Shown here one piece after another: positions 1 to 7,992 of a stretch of DNA of 62,538 nt. The position numbers and the translations under genes are program-made. Location of the stretch: contig WFTT01000044.1 of assembly GCA_015485335.1 (NCBI GenBank), positions 1-62,538 of the forward strand, given 5' to 3'. The notes under the pieces are model-generated. The model was given only the letters and a program-made list of their open reading frames with translations. It ran no database searches and was not told the origin of the DNA. Numbering within the stretch: position 1 is the stretch's first letter; each line of letters opens with the position of its first letter. Source of the DNA: Robiginitomaculum sp. GTDB lineage: Bacteria; Pseudomonadota; Alphaproteobacteria; Caulobacterales; Maricaulaceae.

Positions 1-30
1 AATCCATACGCAAACGGACCGGCACAATGG

Positions 31-54
31 ATCCCGGATCAAGTCCGGGATGAC
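31..54. repeat. family A hairpin repeat (TCCCGGA...TCCGGGA)
   Basis: Seven-base arms TCCCGGA (32-38) and TCCGGGA (44-50) flank a five-base loop and are followed by TGACA. A second copy at 51861-51885 has the same loop-side AAGT and TGACA tail. One arm base and its partner are both changed there (TACCGGA/TCCGGTA), so the pairing is preserved. This looks like a dispersed intergenic palindromic element. Confidence 0.75.
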
Positions 55-202
55 ACGTTTGGTTTTGGAGATGGGGATAGAAATATCTAGTCCCACACCG
101 GTATGACCTAAGGTATCATGCTATCCATACGTCGAGGCCCTTCGTGGGTGCGGCACACACCCTCAGGACACCTCAGTATGAGGTCAGCATTTTATTCTCC
201 CC

Positions 203-303
203 CTCATCCTGAGCCTGTCGAAGGATGAAAGATAAAAAGGGAAAACCAAAACCCTCATCTTAAGGGATTTTCGAAAGAAATTGTCTCGAAGGGCGAAGGA
301 TGG
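203..303. repeat. family B intergenic repeats
   Basis: Two related units are seen. The first (203-228) carries TCATCCT at 204-210 and its inverse AGGATGA at 222-228. The second (about 252-303) has CCCTCATC followed by GTCTCGAAGGGCGA. Matching units occur at 48975-48996 (inverted) and 49030-49074. They sit only between genes, as expected for REP-like elements. Confidence 0.65.
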
Positions 304-341
304 AGCCACAAGCCCTTCGTCCAGAAACCATGAAGGAAAAA

Positions 342-932
342 TCAATCCGGCATGAGGATAGCGTTCAAGCTGTCCAAAATACTGTCCATATAGTGCGCAT
401 CACCGCGGGCTTTTTTGATCAGTATGGCCCCTTGCAGGGTCGAGGCGATGACTTTGGCCATCGCCTCGGCATCGCCATCAAAAGCAAAGGCACCCGCATC
501 GCGCCCCTCGTCCAGCAGGCGGGTCAGGAATTGTTGTTGCGTCTCAAAAAACTGGCTGACCCCTGCTTTCAAGTCATCGGGGAGACTGGCAAATTCGGCC
601 CCCAATACGCCAACAAGACAGCTGGAAGATTGCATTTTTGCCAAAGACCGCACCGGGATCAGCATATTTTCGAAGGCATTACGATAGCTTTGGGCGTCCC
701 CCGGCACCAAAGGCCCCAGCGTACTGAATGCCCCATCCTGATAGCGGCGCAAAACCGTCATCCCCAGATCGCTTTTGGTAGGAAAATGATAATGAATGCT
801 GGCAGTGCGGATCCCCAGACGCTTGGCCAGGTCCGCATAGCTGACCGCATTATAGCCGCGCTCCATCACCAGTTCGGTAAAGGTGTCGGCCAGCGCCGCG
901 GCGGTTTTCCCCAATGGCTTCATTACGTTCAT
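342..932 (-). CDS. TetR-family transcriptional regulator
   Basis: The 196-residue protein has a TetR-type N-terminal helix-turn-helix, with the pattern ADTFTELVMERGYNAVSYAD followed by IRTASIHYHFPTKSDL, at about residues 10-55. An all-helical ligand-binding domain follows. The reading frame stays open upstream to 1076, but the start at 932 gives the usual family length and follows a purine-rich GAAAGACGAG. It is divergent from the MAPEG gene, and an inverted repeat overlaps that gene's promoter, so it probably represses the MAPEG-cupin pair and perhaps itself. The inducer is unknown. Confidence 0.88.
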   Translation of the reverse strand: MNVMKPLGKTAAALADTFTELVMERGYNAVSYADLAKRLGIRTASIHYHFPTKSDLGMTVLRRYQDGAFSTLGPLVPGDAQSYRNAFENMLIPVRSLAKMQSSSCLVGVLGAEFASLPDDLKAGVSQFFETQQQFLTRLLDEGRDAGAFAFDGDAEAMAKVIASTLQGAILIKKARGDAHYMDSILDSLNAILMPD

Positions 933-1084
933 AACTCGTCTTTCCCATGGCCTGTGCGTCACAGGCAATACCATCATATCGTCATACCACCGGTAATGAC
1001 CAGCCGGCAAAAGGGATATCCATAACGGTCCAACCCGCACCCCTGCCAAGGACGTCATCCACAAATTTGATTTCAATTTTTATC

Positions 1085-1113
1085 TTGACTACCTTCTAGT
1101 AGATAGATATGCA
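1085..1113 (+). promoter_or_regulatory. sigma-70-type promoter with overlapping TetR operator
   Basis: TTGACT (1085-1090) and TATGCA (1108-1113) are 17 bases apart. Between them an inverted repeat, CTAC (1089-1092) and GTAG (1099-1102), covers the spacer and resembles short TetR-family operators. Its position in the gap between the divergent TetR and MAPEG genes supports a repressor site. Confidence 0.55.
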
Positions 1114-1152
1114 AGCACCCTCGTTTCACAAACCAGTGAGAAGGATGTAACC

Positions 1153-1554
1153 ATGGAACCCCTTAGCCCCGATCTTTTCTGGCTGTCGGCCACCGCAATC
1201 ATGACCATGTTGTTGTGGGTGCCACACATTAGCTGGCTGATTTTACAGGAAGGTCTGATCCCCGCCCTGATGGACCGCAATCACGTCATGCAGGTTAAAC
1301 CCGAATGGGCCAAACGGGCACAAAAGGCCCATACCAATGCCACCGACAATCTGGCCGCCTTTGGCATACTGGTATTGGTGGCGCATCTGGTGGGCATAGA
1401 CCCCGCGGCCACGGGTCAATTGGCCATGTATTATTTCGTCCTGCGGGCACTGCATTTTGCGGTCTATACATTGGGCCTGCCGGTTATTCGCACCGTTTTG
1501 TATCTGGGCGCCATCGGCGTTGAGATCGCCATTGCCCTGCAATTTCTTGGCTAA
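1153..1554 (+). CDS. MAPEG-family membrane protein
   Basis: The 133-residue protein has four hydrophobic segments and the MAPEG-like pattern RAQKAHTNATDNLAAFG after the first one. That arginine/asparagine-rich loop is typical of the MAPEG (membrane-associated eicosanoid and glutathione metabolism) superfamily. AAGGA about ten bases upstream fixes the start. In bacteria most such proteins have no known substrate; some have glutathione transferase or peroxidase activity. The neighbouring TetR gene and cupin gene suggest an inducible stress or detoxification module. Confidence 0.82.
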   Translation: MEPLSPDLFWLSATAIMTMLLWVPHISWLILQEGLIPALMDRNHVMQVKPEWAKRAQKAHTNATDNLAAFGILVLVAHLVGIDPAATGQLAMYYFVLRALHFAVYTLGLPVIRTVLYLGAIGVEIAIALQFLG

Positions 1555-1581
1555 TCACCGTATTTTATCGGAGTAACCTTT

Positions 1582-2310
1582 ATGTCCCTTTGTCGCGATT
1601 ATGGCCCCGCTGATCAGGCACCAGTGCATTTACATGCTGATCTTGGCATCAATGCGTTTGTCAATACATCGGCCATGACCTGGGCCTTATCACCCACCCC
1701 CGGCGTGCACCGCAAAGCCCTGGAACGCTTTGGCGGAAAGACGACCTGTCGCGCCACCTCTTTGATACATTATGCACCGGGGGCCCGTATTGCCGCCCAC
1801 ATCCATGATGGCGGCGAAGAGTTTTTTGTTCTTGATGGCGTCTTTTCAGATGATGCAGGGGATTATGGCCGTGGCACCTATGGGCGCAACCCGCCTCATT
1901 CGGCCCATGCTCCCTACAGCAAGAACGGCTGTACGATTTTTGTAAAACTGGGGCAATTTCCCGACAGAGACCGCCGCACGGTACGGGTCGACACACAGGA
2001 CCCCAAGGCCCCCTGGCAGTATAACCGGCCCGGCACCCGCATGTTGCCATTATATCGCAGCGAAGCCGAACAGGTTTCGCTGGTGCAATGGGAGGCCGGC
2101 CTGCAATGCATGCCGGTGCGCTTTGAACACGGGCTGGAGATTTATGTAATCAAAGGGGCGTTCAAGGATGAATACGGCCATCATGGCGTGGGCAGTTGGA
2201 TGCGCCTGGCCGCCGGTCAAAGTCAGACTTTGCAGGTATTGTCGGATTGCGAAGTCCTGATCAAAACTGGCCATCTGGGCCCCTATGCCGTTGGCACCCT
2301 GTCTCCATAA
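1582..2310 (+). CDS. double-cupin ChrR-like protein
   Basis: The 242-residue protein contains two cupin-like halves. The first (about residues 55-125) has the metal-binding pattern HIHDGGEEFFVLDGVF followed by GTYGRNPPHSAH. The second (about 150-235) is degenerate and lacks the His cluster. It resembles the cupin domain of ChrR anti-sigma factors but has no zinc-binding anti-sigma N-terminus, so it is probably a stand-alone metal-binding cupin rather than a sigma regulator. It follows the MAPEG gene by 27 bases with GGAG before its start, implying co-transcription. Confidence 0.8.
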   Translation: MSLCRDYGPADQAPVHLHADLGINAFVNTSAMTWALSPTPGVHRKALERFGGKTTCRATSLIHYAPGARIAAHIHDGGEEFFVLDGVFSDDAGDYGRGTYGRNPPHSAHAPYSKNGCTIFVKLGQFPDRDRRTVRVDTQDPKAPWQYNRPGTRMLPLYRSEAEQVSLVQWEAGLQCMPVRFEHGLEIYVIKGAFKDEYGHHGVGSWMRLAAGQSQTLQVLSDCEVLIKTGHLGPYAVGTLSP

Positions 2311-2377
2311 AGATCGGCCCCGCCCCCCTGACAAGAATGCCTTTGCCCGTTAAGCTGGGCACAGATATGGGGGAAGC

Positions 2378-2812
2378 ATGCTGAGACTATTTCCGTTATT
2401 GTCGGTCCCGGTCATCTTGTACAATGTGGTGGCGCTGGGCGGCGGCGTGTTTTCCCGCGCCGCCGAAGACGTGGTGGCGGGTCTGGCACGCACACTGACC
2501 ACCGTCCCCATGGCCTCGGGCACGGTGTGGGTGGTTTCTTCGGGCGATGTTATCTTGCTGATCGCCCTGTTGATGGTTTTTCTGGAATTGCTCAAAGCGG
2601 CCAGAAACACCCGCGAGGATGCACTGTCGCATATTTTATCGCTAGGCCTGTTCGTCCTCTGCCTGATTGAATTTTTGCTGATTCCGGCCTTTGCCTCAAC
2701 ATTGTTTTTTGCCATCACCATGATGACCCTGATGAATGTTCTTGCCGGCTATATGATGACCAGCCGGCAGGCAGAAATACTGATCGAAGATGATGAAGTG
2801 TATGAGGATTAG
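2378..2812 (+). CDS. small four-helix membrane protein, function unknown
   Basis: The 144-residue protein starts after GGGGGAAGC. It shows hydrophobic segments near residues 5-25, 50-70, 85-105 and 108-128, a central basic loop (LLKAARNTRED) and an acidic tail ending EDDEVYED. I do not recognise a named family. It sits alone on the plus strand. Its stop overlaps the stop of the convergent gene at 2809-3105 by four bases. Confidence 0.7.
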   Translation: MLRLFPLLSVPVILYNVVALGGGVFSRAAEDVVAGLARTLTTVPMASGTVWVVSSGDVILLIALLMVFLELLKAARNTREDALSHILSLGLFVLCLIEFLLIPAFASTLFFAITMMTLMNVLAGYMMTSRQAEILIEDDEVYED

Positions 2813-3105
2813 GCCACGGTTTTAAGGCGCCTTCCCAGGGAGGGGACGCCATGCTGTACCCGGGCATACATGGCAAAGATGCGTGCCTGTTCGGCCGGAT
2901 CGCCCTTTAGGCCCCGGCGAGGCGTACCGGCCAGCACCTGCGCCGAATAAGCCGCCATTTGGGTTGTCTGCACCCTGTGCGCTGCCCGACGTTTGGAGCG
3001 TGGCAGGGGTACCAGTACCGTACTTTGGGCCTTGGGCGCCGGGCGCACAGGGGTGGTACGGTCTTTGGAACGACTGGCGGTCGATATGGAGGATATACGG
3101 CTCAT
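2809..3105 (-). CDS. small basic protein of unknown function
   Basis: The 98-residue protein has a disordered Ser/Arg/Pro-rich N-terminal half and a better ordered C-terminal half, with TTQMAAYSAQVLAGTPRRGL and then DPAEQARIFAMYARVQ. This pattern of an alanine/tyrosine helix plus RGL resembles short uncharacterised alphaproteobacterial proteins. No catalytic motif is seen. The start has only a weak GGTAGGG upstream. A TTAA-N7-TAAG sequence at 3177-3191 could be a CtrA-type box, which would tie it to the cell cycle. An overlapping frame (2822-3121) has poorer composition. Confidence 0.6.
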   Translation of the reverse strand: MSRISSISTASRSKDRTTPVRPAPKAQSTVLVPLPRSKRRAAHRVQTTQMAAYSAQVLAGTPRRGLKGDPAEQARIFAMYARVQHGVPSLGRRLKTVA

Positions 3106-3176
3106 GCCCTACCAATTGCAAAAGGCGCGCCGGAAAATCTGACCCGCTTTGGCAATCCTAGGCGATTAATACCCCA

Positions 3177-3191
3177 TTAACCATAAATAAG
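3177..3191 (-). promoter_or_regulatory. possible CtrA-like box, weak
   Basis: TTAA (3177-3180), seven bases, then TAAG (3188-3191) partly match the CtrA consensus TTAA-N7-TTAA. It lies 72 bases upstream of the gene at 2809-3105. One half-site has two mismatches in this orientation, so this is tentative. Confidence 0.25.
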
Positions 3192-3235
3192 GCGCCATTG
3201 ATGCGTAAATAACCTCAAGACTGTGCCAGTTTGGA

Positions 3236-3820
3236 TCAGCTCAGCTTGTCGAGCTTTTCCTGCATGGCGGCCATTTGCGCGCGTAATTCGTCCAGATCGT
3301 CATTGCGCTCGGCCGGCGCCGCCGGTTCTGACTTTGGTGGCGGCTGGCCGGTGCCAAAGGCCCCAAAGGACGACATTGATTTCAGCGTACTTTCAAACAG
3401 GGCCATATTCTGGCGCACCTGTTCTTCAAACAGACCAAATAGCGGGTTCGTCGCCGTACTGCCCATTTGCTTGGCAAAGCGTTCCTTGCTTTGCGCCAGG
3501 GAGTTCATGCTCATGTCTAAAAAGCCGGGCACGACATTTTGCATGCTGTCCCCATAGAACCGGATCAGTTGGCGCAAAAAATCCACCGGCAACAAATGCT
3601 GTCCTTGAGCCTCCTGTTCAAAAATGATCTGAGTCAGCACGCTGTGGGTCAGATCTTCGCCGGTCTTGGCATCCTGCACCACAAAATCCGTGCCCTCGTG
3701 CACCAGCGCCTTTAGATCATCCAGCGTGATATAGGCGCTGCGCGTAGTGTCATACAGCCGCCGATTGGCGTATTTCTTGATCACCACCGGATCATTCGCA
3801 TTGGTTTTTGATTTCGCCAT
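3236..3820 (-). CDS. phaR: PHA synthesis repressor PhaR
   Basis: The 194-residue protein opens with the PhaR DNA-binding domain: VVIKKYANRRLYDT, ITLDDLK and FVVQDAKTGEDLT at about residues 12-60. The PHB-accumulation regulatory domain follows (QIIFEQEAQ, LPVDFLRQLIRFYGDSMQ). The C-terminus is Pro-rich and ends in a short coiled coil (ELRAQMAAMQEKLDKL). PhaR represses phasin and its own gene and is released when it binds nascent PHA polymer. It is divergent from phaB, which supports a role in PHA control. Length is normal for alphaproteobacterial PhaR. Confidence 0.95.
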   Translation of the reverse strand: MAKSKTNANDPVVIKKYANRRLYDTTRSAYITLDDLKALVHEGTDFVVQDAKTGEDLTHSVLTQIIFEQEAQGQHLLPVDFLRQLIRFYGDSMQNVVPGFLDMSMNSLAQSKERFAKQMGSTATNPLFGLFEEQVRQNMALFESTLKSMSSFGAFGTGQPPPKSEPAAPAERNDDLDELRAQMAAMQEKLDKLS

Positions 3821-3945
3821 GATGCGGCCCCGCCGTCAAAAAATGAGCGGACAGTTTCGCAAGTGCAGCACGCCGCGGCAAGCCAAATAGGGTGTTTTCT
3901 TTTGCGTGGGGTTTTGTAAAAATACAGTTCGCCTAACAGGAGATT

Positions 3946-4671
3946 GTGATGAGCAGATTGGCAGTGGTTACCGGCGGCACCAGAGGCATTGGCCGCGCCA
4001 TTAGCGAGCGCCTGGCCGATGCCGGCTATCGGGTGGCCGCCATTTATGCGGGCAATCGCGCCGCGGCAGATGAATGCGCCCGCGAAGGATCCATTTTTTG
4101 TTATCAATGGGATGTTGCCGATTATGAGGCCTGCGCCAACGGCATTGCCACCATAGAGGCCGAACACGGCCCGGTGGACATTGTGGTCAACAATGCCGGC
4201 ATTACCCGGGACGGCACCATGAAGCGCATGTCGCCCGAGGCCTGGAAAAAGGTTATCGATGTAAATCTGGGTGGCTGTTACAATATGGCCAATGCCGTGT
4301 GGAAGGGCATGCTGGATCGTAAATTTGGCCGCATCGTCAATATCGGCTCTATCAATGGACAGGCCGGGCAATACGGCCAGGTCAATTACGCCGCCGCCAA
4401 ATCCGGCATTCACGGCTTCACCAAGGCCCTGGCCCAGGAAGGCGCCGCCCATGGCATCACCGTCAATGCCATTGCGCCGGGCTATATTGATACCGATATG
4501 GTGGCCGCCGTGCCGGAAAATATACTGGAAAAAATCATTGCCGGCATCCCCGTCGGCCGCCTGGGCAAGGCCAGCGAGATTGCCCGCGGAGTGCATTTTC
4601 TGGTATCCGACAATGCAGGCTTTATTACCGGCTCGACCCTCTCTATTAATGGCGGTCAACATATGTATTAG
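3946..4671 (+). CDS. phaB: acetoacetyl-CoA reductase PhaB
   Basis: This 241-residue short-chain dehydrogenase would reduce acetoacetyl-CoA to (R)-3-hydroxybutyryl-CoA with NADPH, the second step of PHB synthesis. Visible are the cofactor loop TGGTRGIGRA (about residues 8-17), NNAGITRDGTMKRM, the catalytic Ser in NIGSINGQAGQ and the YAAAK catalytic pair. The NNAGITRD and GQVNYAAAKSG patterns are characteristic of PhaB rather than FabG, though FabG activity cannot be excluded. CAGGAG lies nine bases upstream of the ATG. It is divergent from phaR. Confidence 0.93.
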   Translation: MMSRLAVVTGGTRGIGRAISERLADAGYRVAAIYAGNRAAADECAREGSIFCYQWDVADYEACANGIATIEAEHGPVDIVVNNAGITRDGTMKRMSPEAWKKVIDVNLGGCYNMANAVWKGMLDRKFGRIVNIGSINGQAGQYGQVNYAAAKSGIHGFTKALAQEGAAHGITVNAIAPGYIDTDMVAAVPENILEKIIAGIPVGRLGKASEIARGVHFLVSDNAGFITGSTLSINGGQHMY

Positions 4672-4741
4672 GTCCAATTTGGCCGTAAAAGCGCCGCAGT
4701 TGGGTGCATGATGATCGGTCATGAGGGAAGGCCAATTGAAT

Positions 4742-5512
4742 ATGATGAAACGCGCAGGCGTTATTATTACAGTTGCAGGTTGCGCCCTTGTTGGCGCCGC
4801 GCCCGTCTGGGCAGGAGAACCCGCAACCAAGGTCCTGCGCGAAGCCTATCAGGTGCCAGCTAACTCACAGCCGGTCACCCGCTTTGATGTCGGCAAGAAA
4901 AACGAAGCCTTCATTCTGGATCAGCGCCGCCAGGGACAATTGCTGTTTCGTTATGTGCGGTCCCGGGAAATCTTTGTGTTGCGCCAGGTGCCCGGGCCAC
5001 GGGGCGACGTGATGCTGAAGAATGACCTTGGCGCGGTCATGGTGCGCATGAGCCGCGTTGGCGGCCCGGTATTGTTTCCCGAGCGGGCCTCCCACGGCAT
5101 TCCGGCCTGGCGGGCCGGGCCGGCCACGCCGCTGGGACCGCGCAATGTCCATCTGGAGGATCTGCGTCCGGCCCTGTCCAATATTGCTGATGATCTGGTG
5201 ACCATATTGGATCATGATGTGACCATATCGGCACGCGGCGCCAATGAAAACACGGCCTGGCTTTATCTGGATACAGCCTTAAACGCCCGCAGCGCCATTA
5301 AACGCATCAAGCGCAATCCCGATCGCAAGGGCCGCACATTGCCAGCCCTGAACGAGATCCGGCTGGTTTCTTCAGACCATCAGGAATTACGCCTGCAAGA
5401 TGCGGTTCTGGAAATTCATCTGGTCACGGATGATGGCTTTGCAGGCCGCCCGTCATCCTTGCGTCTGGCCGGATTTTTGTCGGGCAAGCGCACGTTTGCC
5501 AGTAAAAACTAG
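4742..5512 (+). CDS. exported protein of unknown function (DUF4908-like)
   Basis: The 256-residue protein begins with a Sec signal peptide ending near PVWAGEPA. AGGGAAGG before 4742 favours this start over the ATG at 4721, which would lengthen the signal N-terminus. The mature part carries FILDQRRQGQLLFRYVRSRE and a C-terminal region rich in beta-strand patterns. It resembles the alphaproteobacterial DUF4908 proteins, but I cannot confirm this. A periplasmic location is expected. It converges on the M23 peptidase gene with a four-base overlap. Confidence 0.65.
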   Translation: MMKRAGVIITVAGCALVGAAPVWAGEPATKVLREAYQVPANSQPVTRFDVGKKNEAFILDQRRQGQLLFRYVRSREIFVLRQVPGPRGDVMLKNDLGAVMVRMSRVGGPVLFPERASHGIPAWRAGPATPLGPRNVHLEDLRPALSNIADDLVTILDHDVTISARGANENTAWLYLDTALNARSAIKRIKRNPDRKGRTLPALNEIRLVSSDHQELRLQDAVLEIHLVTDDGFAGRPSSLRLAGFLSGKRTFASKN

Positions 5513-6945
5513 GGCTGCCCCGCCGAGGCCAGCTGGCTGTTGACGATTTTGGCGGGCCGGGCATTTTTGATCAGCTCATCAATACGAAGCTTTTCTTTGG
5601 CAAACAGTTTCAATTCACTGGCTTTCAGCTTGCGTCCGGTGGGTACCTTGACAGTCATCGGATTTACCTGACGACCGTTTTTCAGTACTTCATAGTGCAA
5701 ATGTGCGCCGGTTACCCGGCCCGTTGCCCCCACATAGCCAATGATCTGCCCCTGGCTGACCCGGCGCCCCTTGCGAATGCCCCGACCATATTTGGACATA
5801 TGCGCATAGGCGGTTTTATAGCCGTTGGAATGGCGGATACGCACGTAATTGCCATAGGAGCCATAGCGCGAAGCCCGTTCGACCACCCCATTGCCCGCCG
5901 CCATGATCGGCGTGCCGCGCCCGGCGGCAAAATCGGTACCCTTGTGTTTGCGGGTATAACCCAGCACCGGGTGCTTGCGTCGCCCAAAGCCGGAGGAAAT
6001 CCGCGCTCCCTTAATGGGGGTTCTCATCAAAAAGCGTTTGGCGCTTTGCCCCTCGGCATTGTAATAGCCTACTTCACCATCTGGCGTTTCAAAACGGTAA
6101 AAGGCCTTTTCCTTGCCGCGCGGGGCCAGCATGGCATAAATCAGATTACCGGACTTGATGGAATTTCCACGGTCATCGCGATAATCCTCGAACACCATGT
6201 CAAAGCGATCGCCGGGACGAATGCCCCGCTGAAAATCAACTGAATACGCATAAAGCTGGGCAAAGGCGGCAATAACCGCGTCATTGGCACCGGCCGCCAG
6301 GCCATCCACATATAAAGAGGAATCAATGCTGCCCCGGGCCCGGGTCTGGCCCTTTTTCAGATCCATCACCAGTTCACGGGCGGAAAAATCCCCATTGTGT
6401 TCGCGTTCCAGCAAGACCGTGCGGGTAACATCCGGTTTGGTGGTCAGACCGGCCAGGTGATAACGCACGCCTTTTTTGACCACACTGGTATCCAGGCTTT
6501 CCAGCGACAGGGTCAGCATCTGGCCGGCACGCAGCTGGCGGGGGTTATAGGTACGCGACAGGGCGGTAATGGCCCGCGCCGCCTCGCCTCGGTCTACCCC
6601 GGCATTTTCCAGCAAATTAGACAAAGTGGCCCCGGGGCGCACCTTGATCATCTGATTGTGCACCCGACTAAGGCGAGTTTCGATCAGTTCGCCAAAAACC
6701 GTTTGTTCCAGAGCGGCCATATCGGGCAATGGAGGCAATGGCGGTTCTTCTTTAATGACTTCAACCGGCGTGCTGGCGATATTGACCGCCGCGGGAACCG
6801 GGCGCGCATAGGCATTATAAAAAGCCGCACTCATCAGCAACACAGGCACCACAAAGGCAACCAGGCCCAGGACCTTGTGCTCTTTTTTCAGATTTGCCTG
6901 CATCATCGCCTTGATGCCCGCCTGCACTATAGCGTGCGCATTCAT
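5509..6945 (-). CDS. M23-family murein endopeptidase, membrane anchored
   Basis: The 478-residue protein has one N-terminal transmembrane helix (about residues 25-47), a periplasmic LysM/OapA-like region (KVRPGATLSNLLENAGV) and a C-terminal LytM/M23 domain. The zinc ligands are visible in HKGTDFA and in HLHYEV, and the catalytic His lies in TAYAHMSKYG. It should cleave peptide cross-links of peptidoglycan in growth or division. All key residues are present, so it is predicted active, unlike degenerate LytM activators. It is a monocistronic gene on the minus strand. Confidence 0.93.
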   Translation of the reverse strand: MNAHAIVQAGIKAMMQANLKKEHKVLGLVAFVVPVLLMSAAFYNAYARPVPAAVNIASTPVEVIKEEPPLPPLPDMAALEQTVFGELIETRLSRVHNQMIKVRPGATLSNLLENAGVDRGEAARAITALSRTYNPRQLRAGQMLTLSLESLDTSVVKKGVRYHLAGLTTKPDVTRTVLLEREHNGDFSARELVMDLKKGQTRARGSIDSSLYVDGLAAGANDAVIAAFAQLYAYSVDFQRGIRPGDRFDMVFEDYRDDRGNSIKSGNLIYAMLAPRGKEKAFYRFETPDGEVGYYNAEGQSAKRFLMRTPIKGARISSGFGRRKHPVLGYTRKHKGTDFAAGRGTPIMAAGNGVVERASRYGSYGNYVRIRHSNGYKTAYAHMSKYGRGIRKGRRVSQGQIIGYVGATGRVTGAHLHYEVLKNGRQVNPMTVKVPTGRKLKASELKLFAKEKLRIDELIKNARPAKIVNSQLASAGQP

Positions 6946-7195
6946 ACCATTCCCCGCGATCGCTCATATATACCAGGCCGCAGTGAATGCGAGCGAGGTT
7001 AAAGAAGTCTGACCCTCGGTCATGTTTTTATTGTGGCGGATCAAGCTGACAAATCCAAGCCTCCTCTCCAGCCGAGTGCAGAGATCACGGTAATGCACCT
7101 CCTATGAGAGTGATCGGTTTCTCATTCACCAGATGGTAAGGCTATGGACGCACTCTAGGGTTCCAGCCCAGTAACGGGTATGATTTCGAATCAGC

Positions 7196-7894
7196 ATGAG
7201 TGCCAACATGACCCATACACCAGCGCCTTTTGATATGCCCGCCGAAGATCTTGCCGCCCTTTTGTGCGCCCGATTATGCCATGATCTGGTGGCCCCGGTC
7301 AGTGCCATCAACACCGCCCTGGAGGTTATGGAAGACGAAAGTGCCGCCGACATGCGCGATGAAGCACTGAAATTATTGCACCTGTCGGCCGGTCAGGCCT
7401 CGGCCAAACTGGAATTTGCGCGCATTGCCTTTGGTGCCGGCACCTCGGCGCCCGGCATGGTGGAAACCCGTGAACTGGAACGGCTGGTTACCGGGGCGTT
7501 TTCCTCTACGCGTTCAGATATTGTCTGGCGAGTGACCGCTTCGCATCTTTCAAAAGCCGCCTCCCGCCTATTACTCAACATGGTCATTCTTGGTGTCGAA
7601 GCCGCCCTTCGCGGTGGCGAAGTCTATATCGAGGCCGCCTCGGCGTCCCGCATGCGCGTATGCGTGCGCGGCGGCATGAGCAAATTGCTGCCCTCGGTCA
7701 GCACGGCCCTGGAAGGCAAAGCCATGGAAAATGGTTATGATGGCCGCTCTATCCAGCCGTTTTATACCGGCCTGATTGCCCGTTCACTGGGTGGCCGTAC
7801 CGAAGCGCGCGTTCTAGAGGATGGTGTGGAATTTATCGCCCTCACCGAGGAAGATGCGTGTGAAATGATTGGAACTCGCGCAGAAGCTGTATAA
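7196..7894 (+). CDS. chpT: histidine phosphotransferase ChpT
   Basis: The 232-residue protein has the ChpT/HPtransfase layout: a dimerising helical hairpin with the phospho-accepting His29 in CARLCHDLVAPVSAI, followed by a degenerate HATPase-like domain without ATP-binding boxes. ChpT takes phosphate from the hybrid kinase CckA and passes it to CtrA and CpdR, so it acts at the heart of the cell-cycle relay. CtrA is encoded 9.6 kb downstream; cckA is not in the window. No good Shine-Dalgarno sequence is visible. A GAATC site lies four bases before the ATG, and the internal ATG at 7208 is an alternative start. Confidence 0.93.
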   Translation: MSANMTHTPAPFDMPAEDLAALLCARLCHDLVAPVSAINTALEVMEDESAADMRDEALKLLHLSAGQASAKLEFARIAFGAGTSAPGMVETRELERLVTGAFSSTRSDIVWRVTASHLSKAASRLLLNMVILGVEAALRGGEVYIEAASASRMRVCVRGGMSKLLPSVSTALEGKAMENGYDGRSIQPFYTGLIARSLGGRTEARVLEDGVEFIALTEEDACEMIGTRAEAV

Positions 7895-7928
7895 TTATCT
7901 GATTTTTAAGTTACTCCTTAGCACCCCC

Positions 7929-7945
7929 TTAACCAGTCCGGTTAA
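7929..7945. promoter_or_regulatory. palindromic site upstream of cheA
   Basis: TTAACC (7929-7934) and GGTTAA (7940-7945) form a perfect inverted repeat with a five-base spacer, in the 98-base gap between chpT and cheA. Each arm contains the CtrA half-site TTAACC, but the spacing is not the CtrA consensus. It looks like an operator for an unidentified dimeric protein or a pair of opposed CtrA half-sites. Confidence 0.4.
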
Positions 7946-7992
7946 TGATAGGAGCACCAGGGCAGAATCGTAGCCCATGGGGGAGTAAAACG

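Larger units (their letters stand above)
1..341. other. non-coding stretch with dispersed hairpin repeats
   Basis: No convincing gene is seen here. The stretch holds short inverted repeats of two families that recur elsewhere in the window (near 48.9-49.1 kb and 51.8 kb). Open frames that cross it have no ribosome binding site or recognisable protein pattern. Confidence 0.7.

Noticed and set aside
300-1025. Plus-strand frame of 241 codons opposite the TetR gene
   Set aside because: No ribosome binding site and no domain pattern; the TetR protein on the other strand is well supported.
1582-2310. Cupin protein as a ChrR anti-sigma factor
   Set aside because: It lacks the N-terminal zinc-binding anti-sigma domain and there is no ECF sigma gene beside it.
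3781-4830. Long open frame (349 codons) antisense to phaB
   Set aside because: It is a mirror of the phaB codon pattern, with Gly/Ala/His-rich composition and no start signal; phaB is a clear SDR.
7010-7022. Short TGACC/GGTCA hairpin followed by T-rich sequence
   Set aside because: Five-base stem with a three-base loop and no gene ending there; too weak for a terminator.
7188-7192. GAATC site just before chpT
   Set aside because: GANTC occurs by chance about every 256 bases, and there is no accompanying CtrA box; not enough to claim methylation control.
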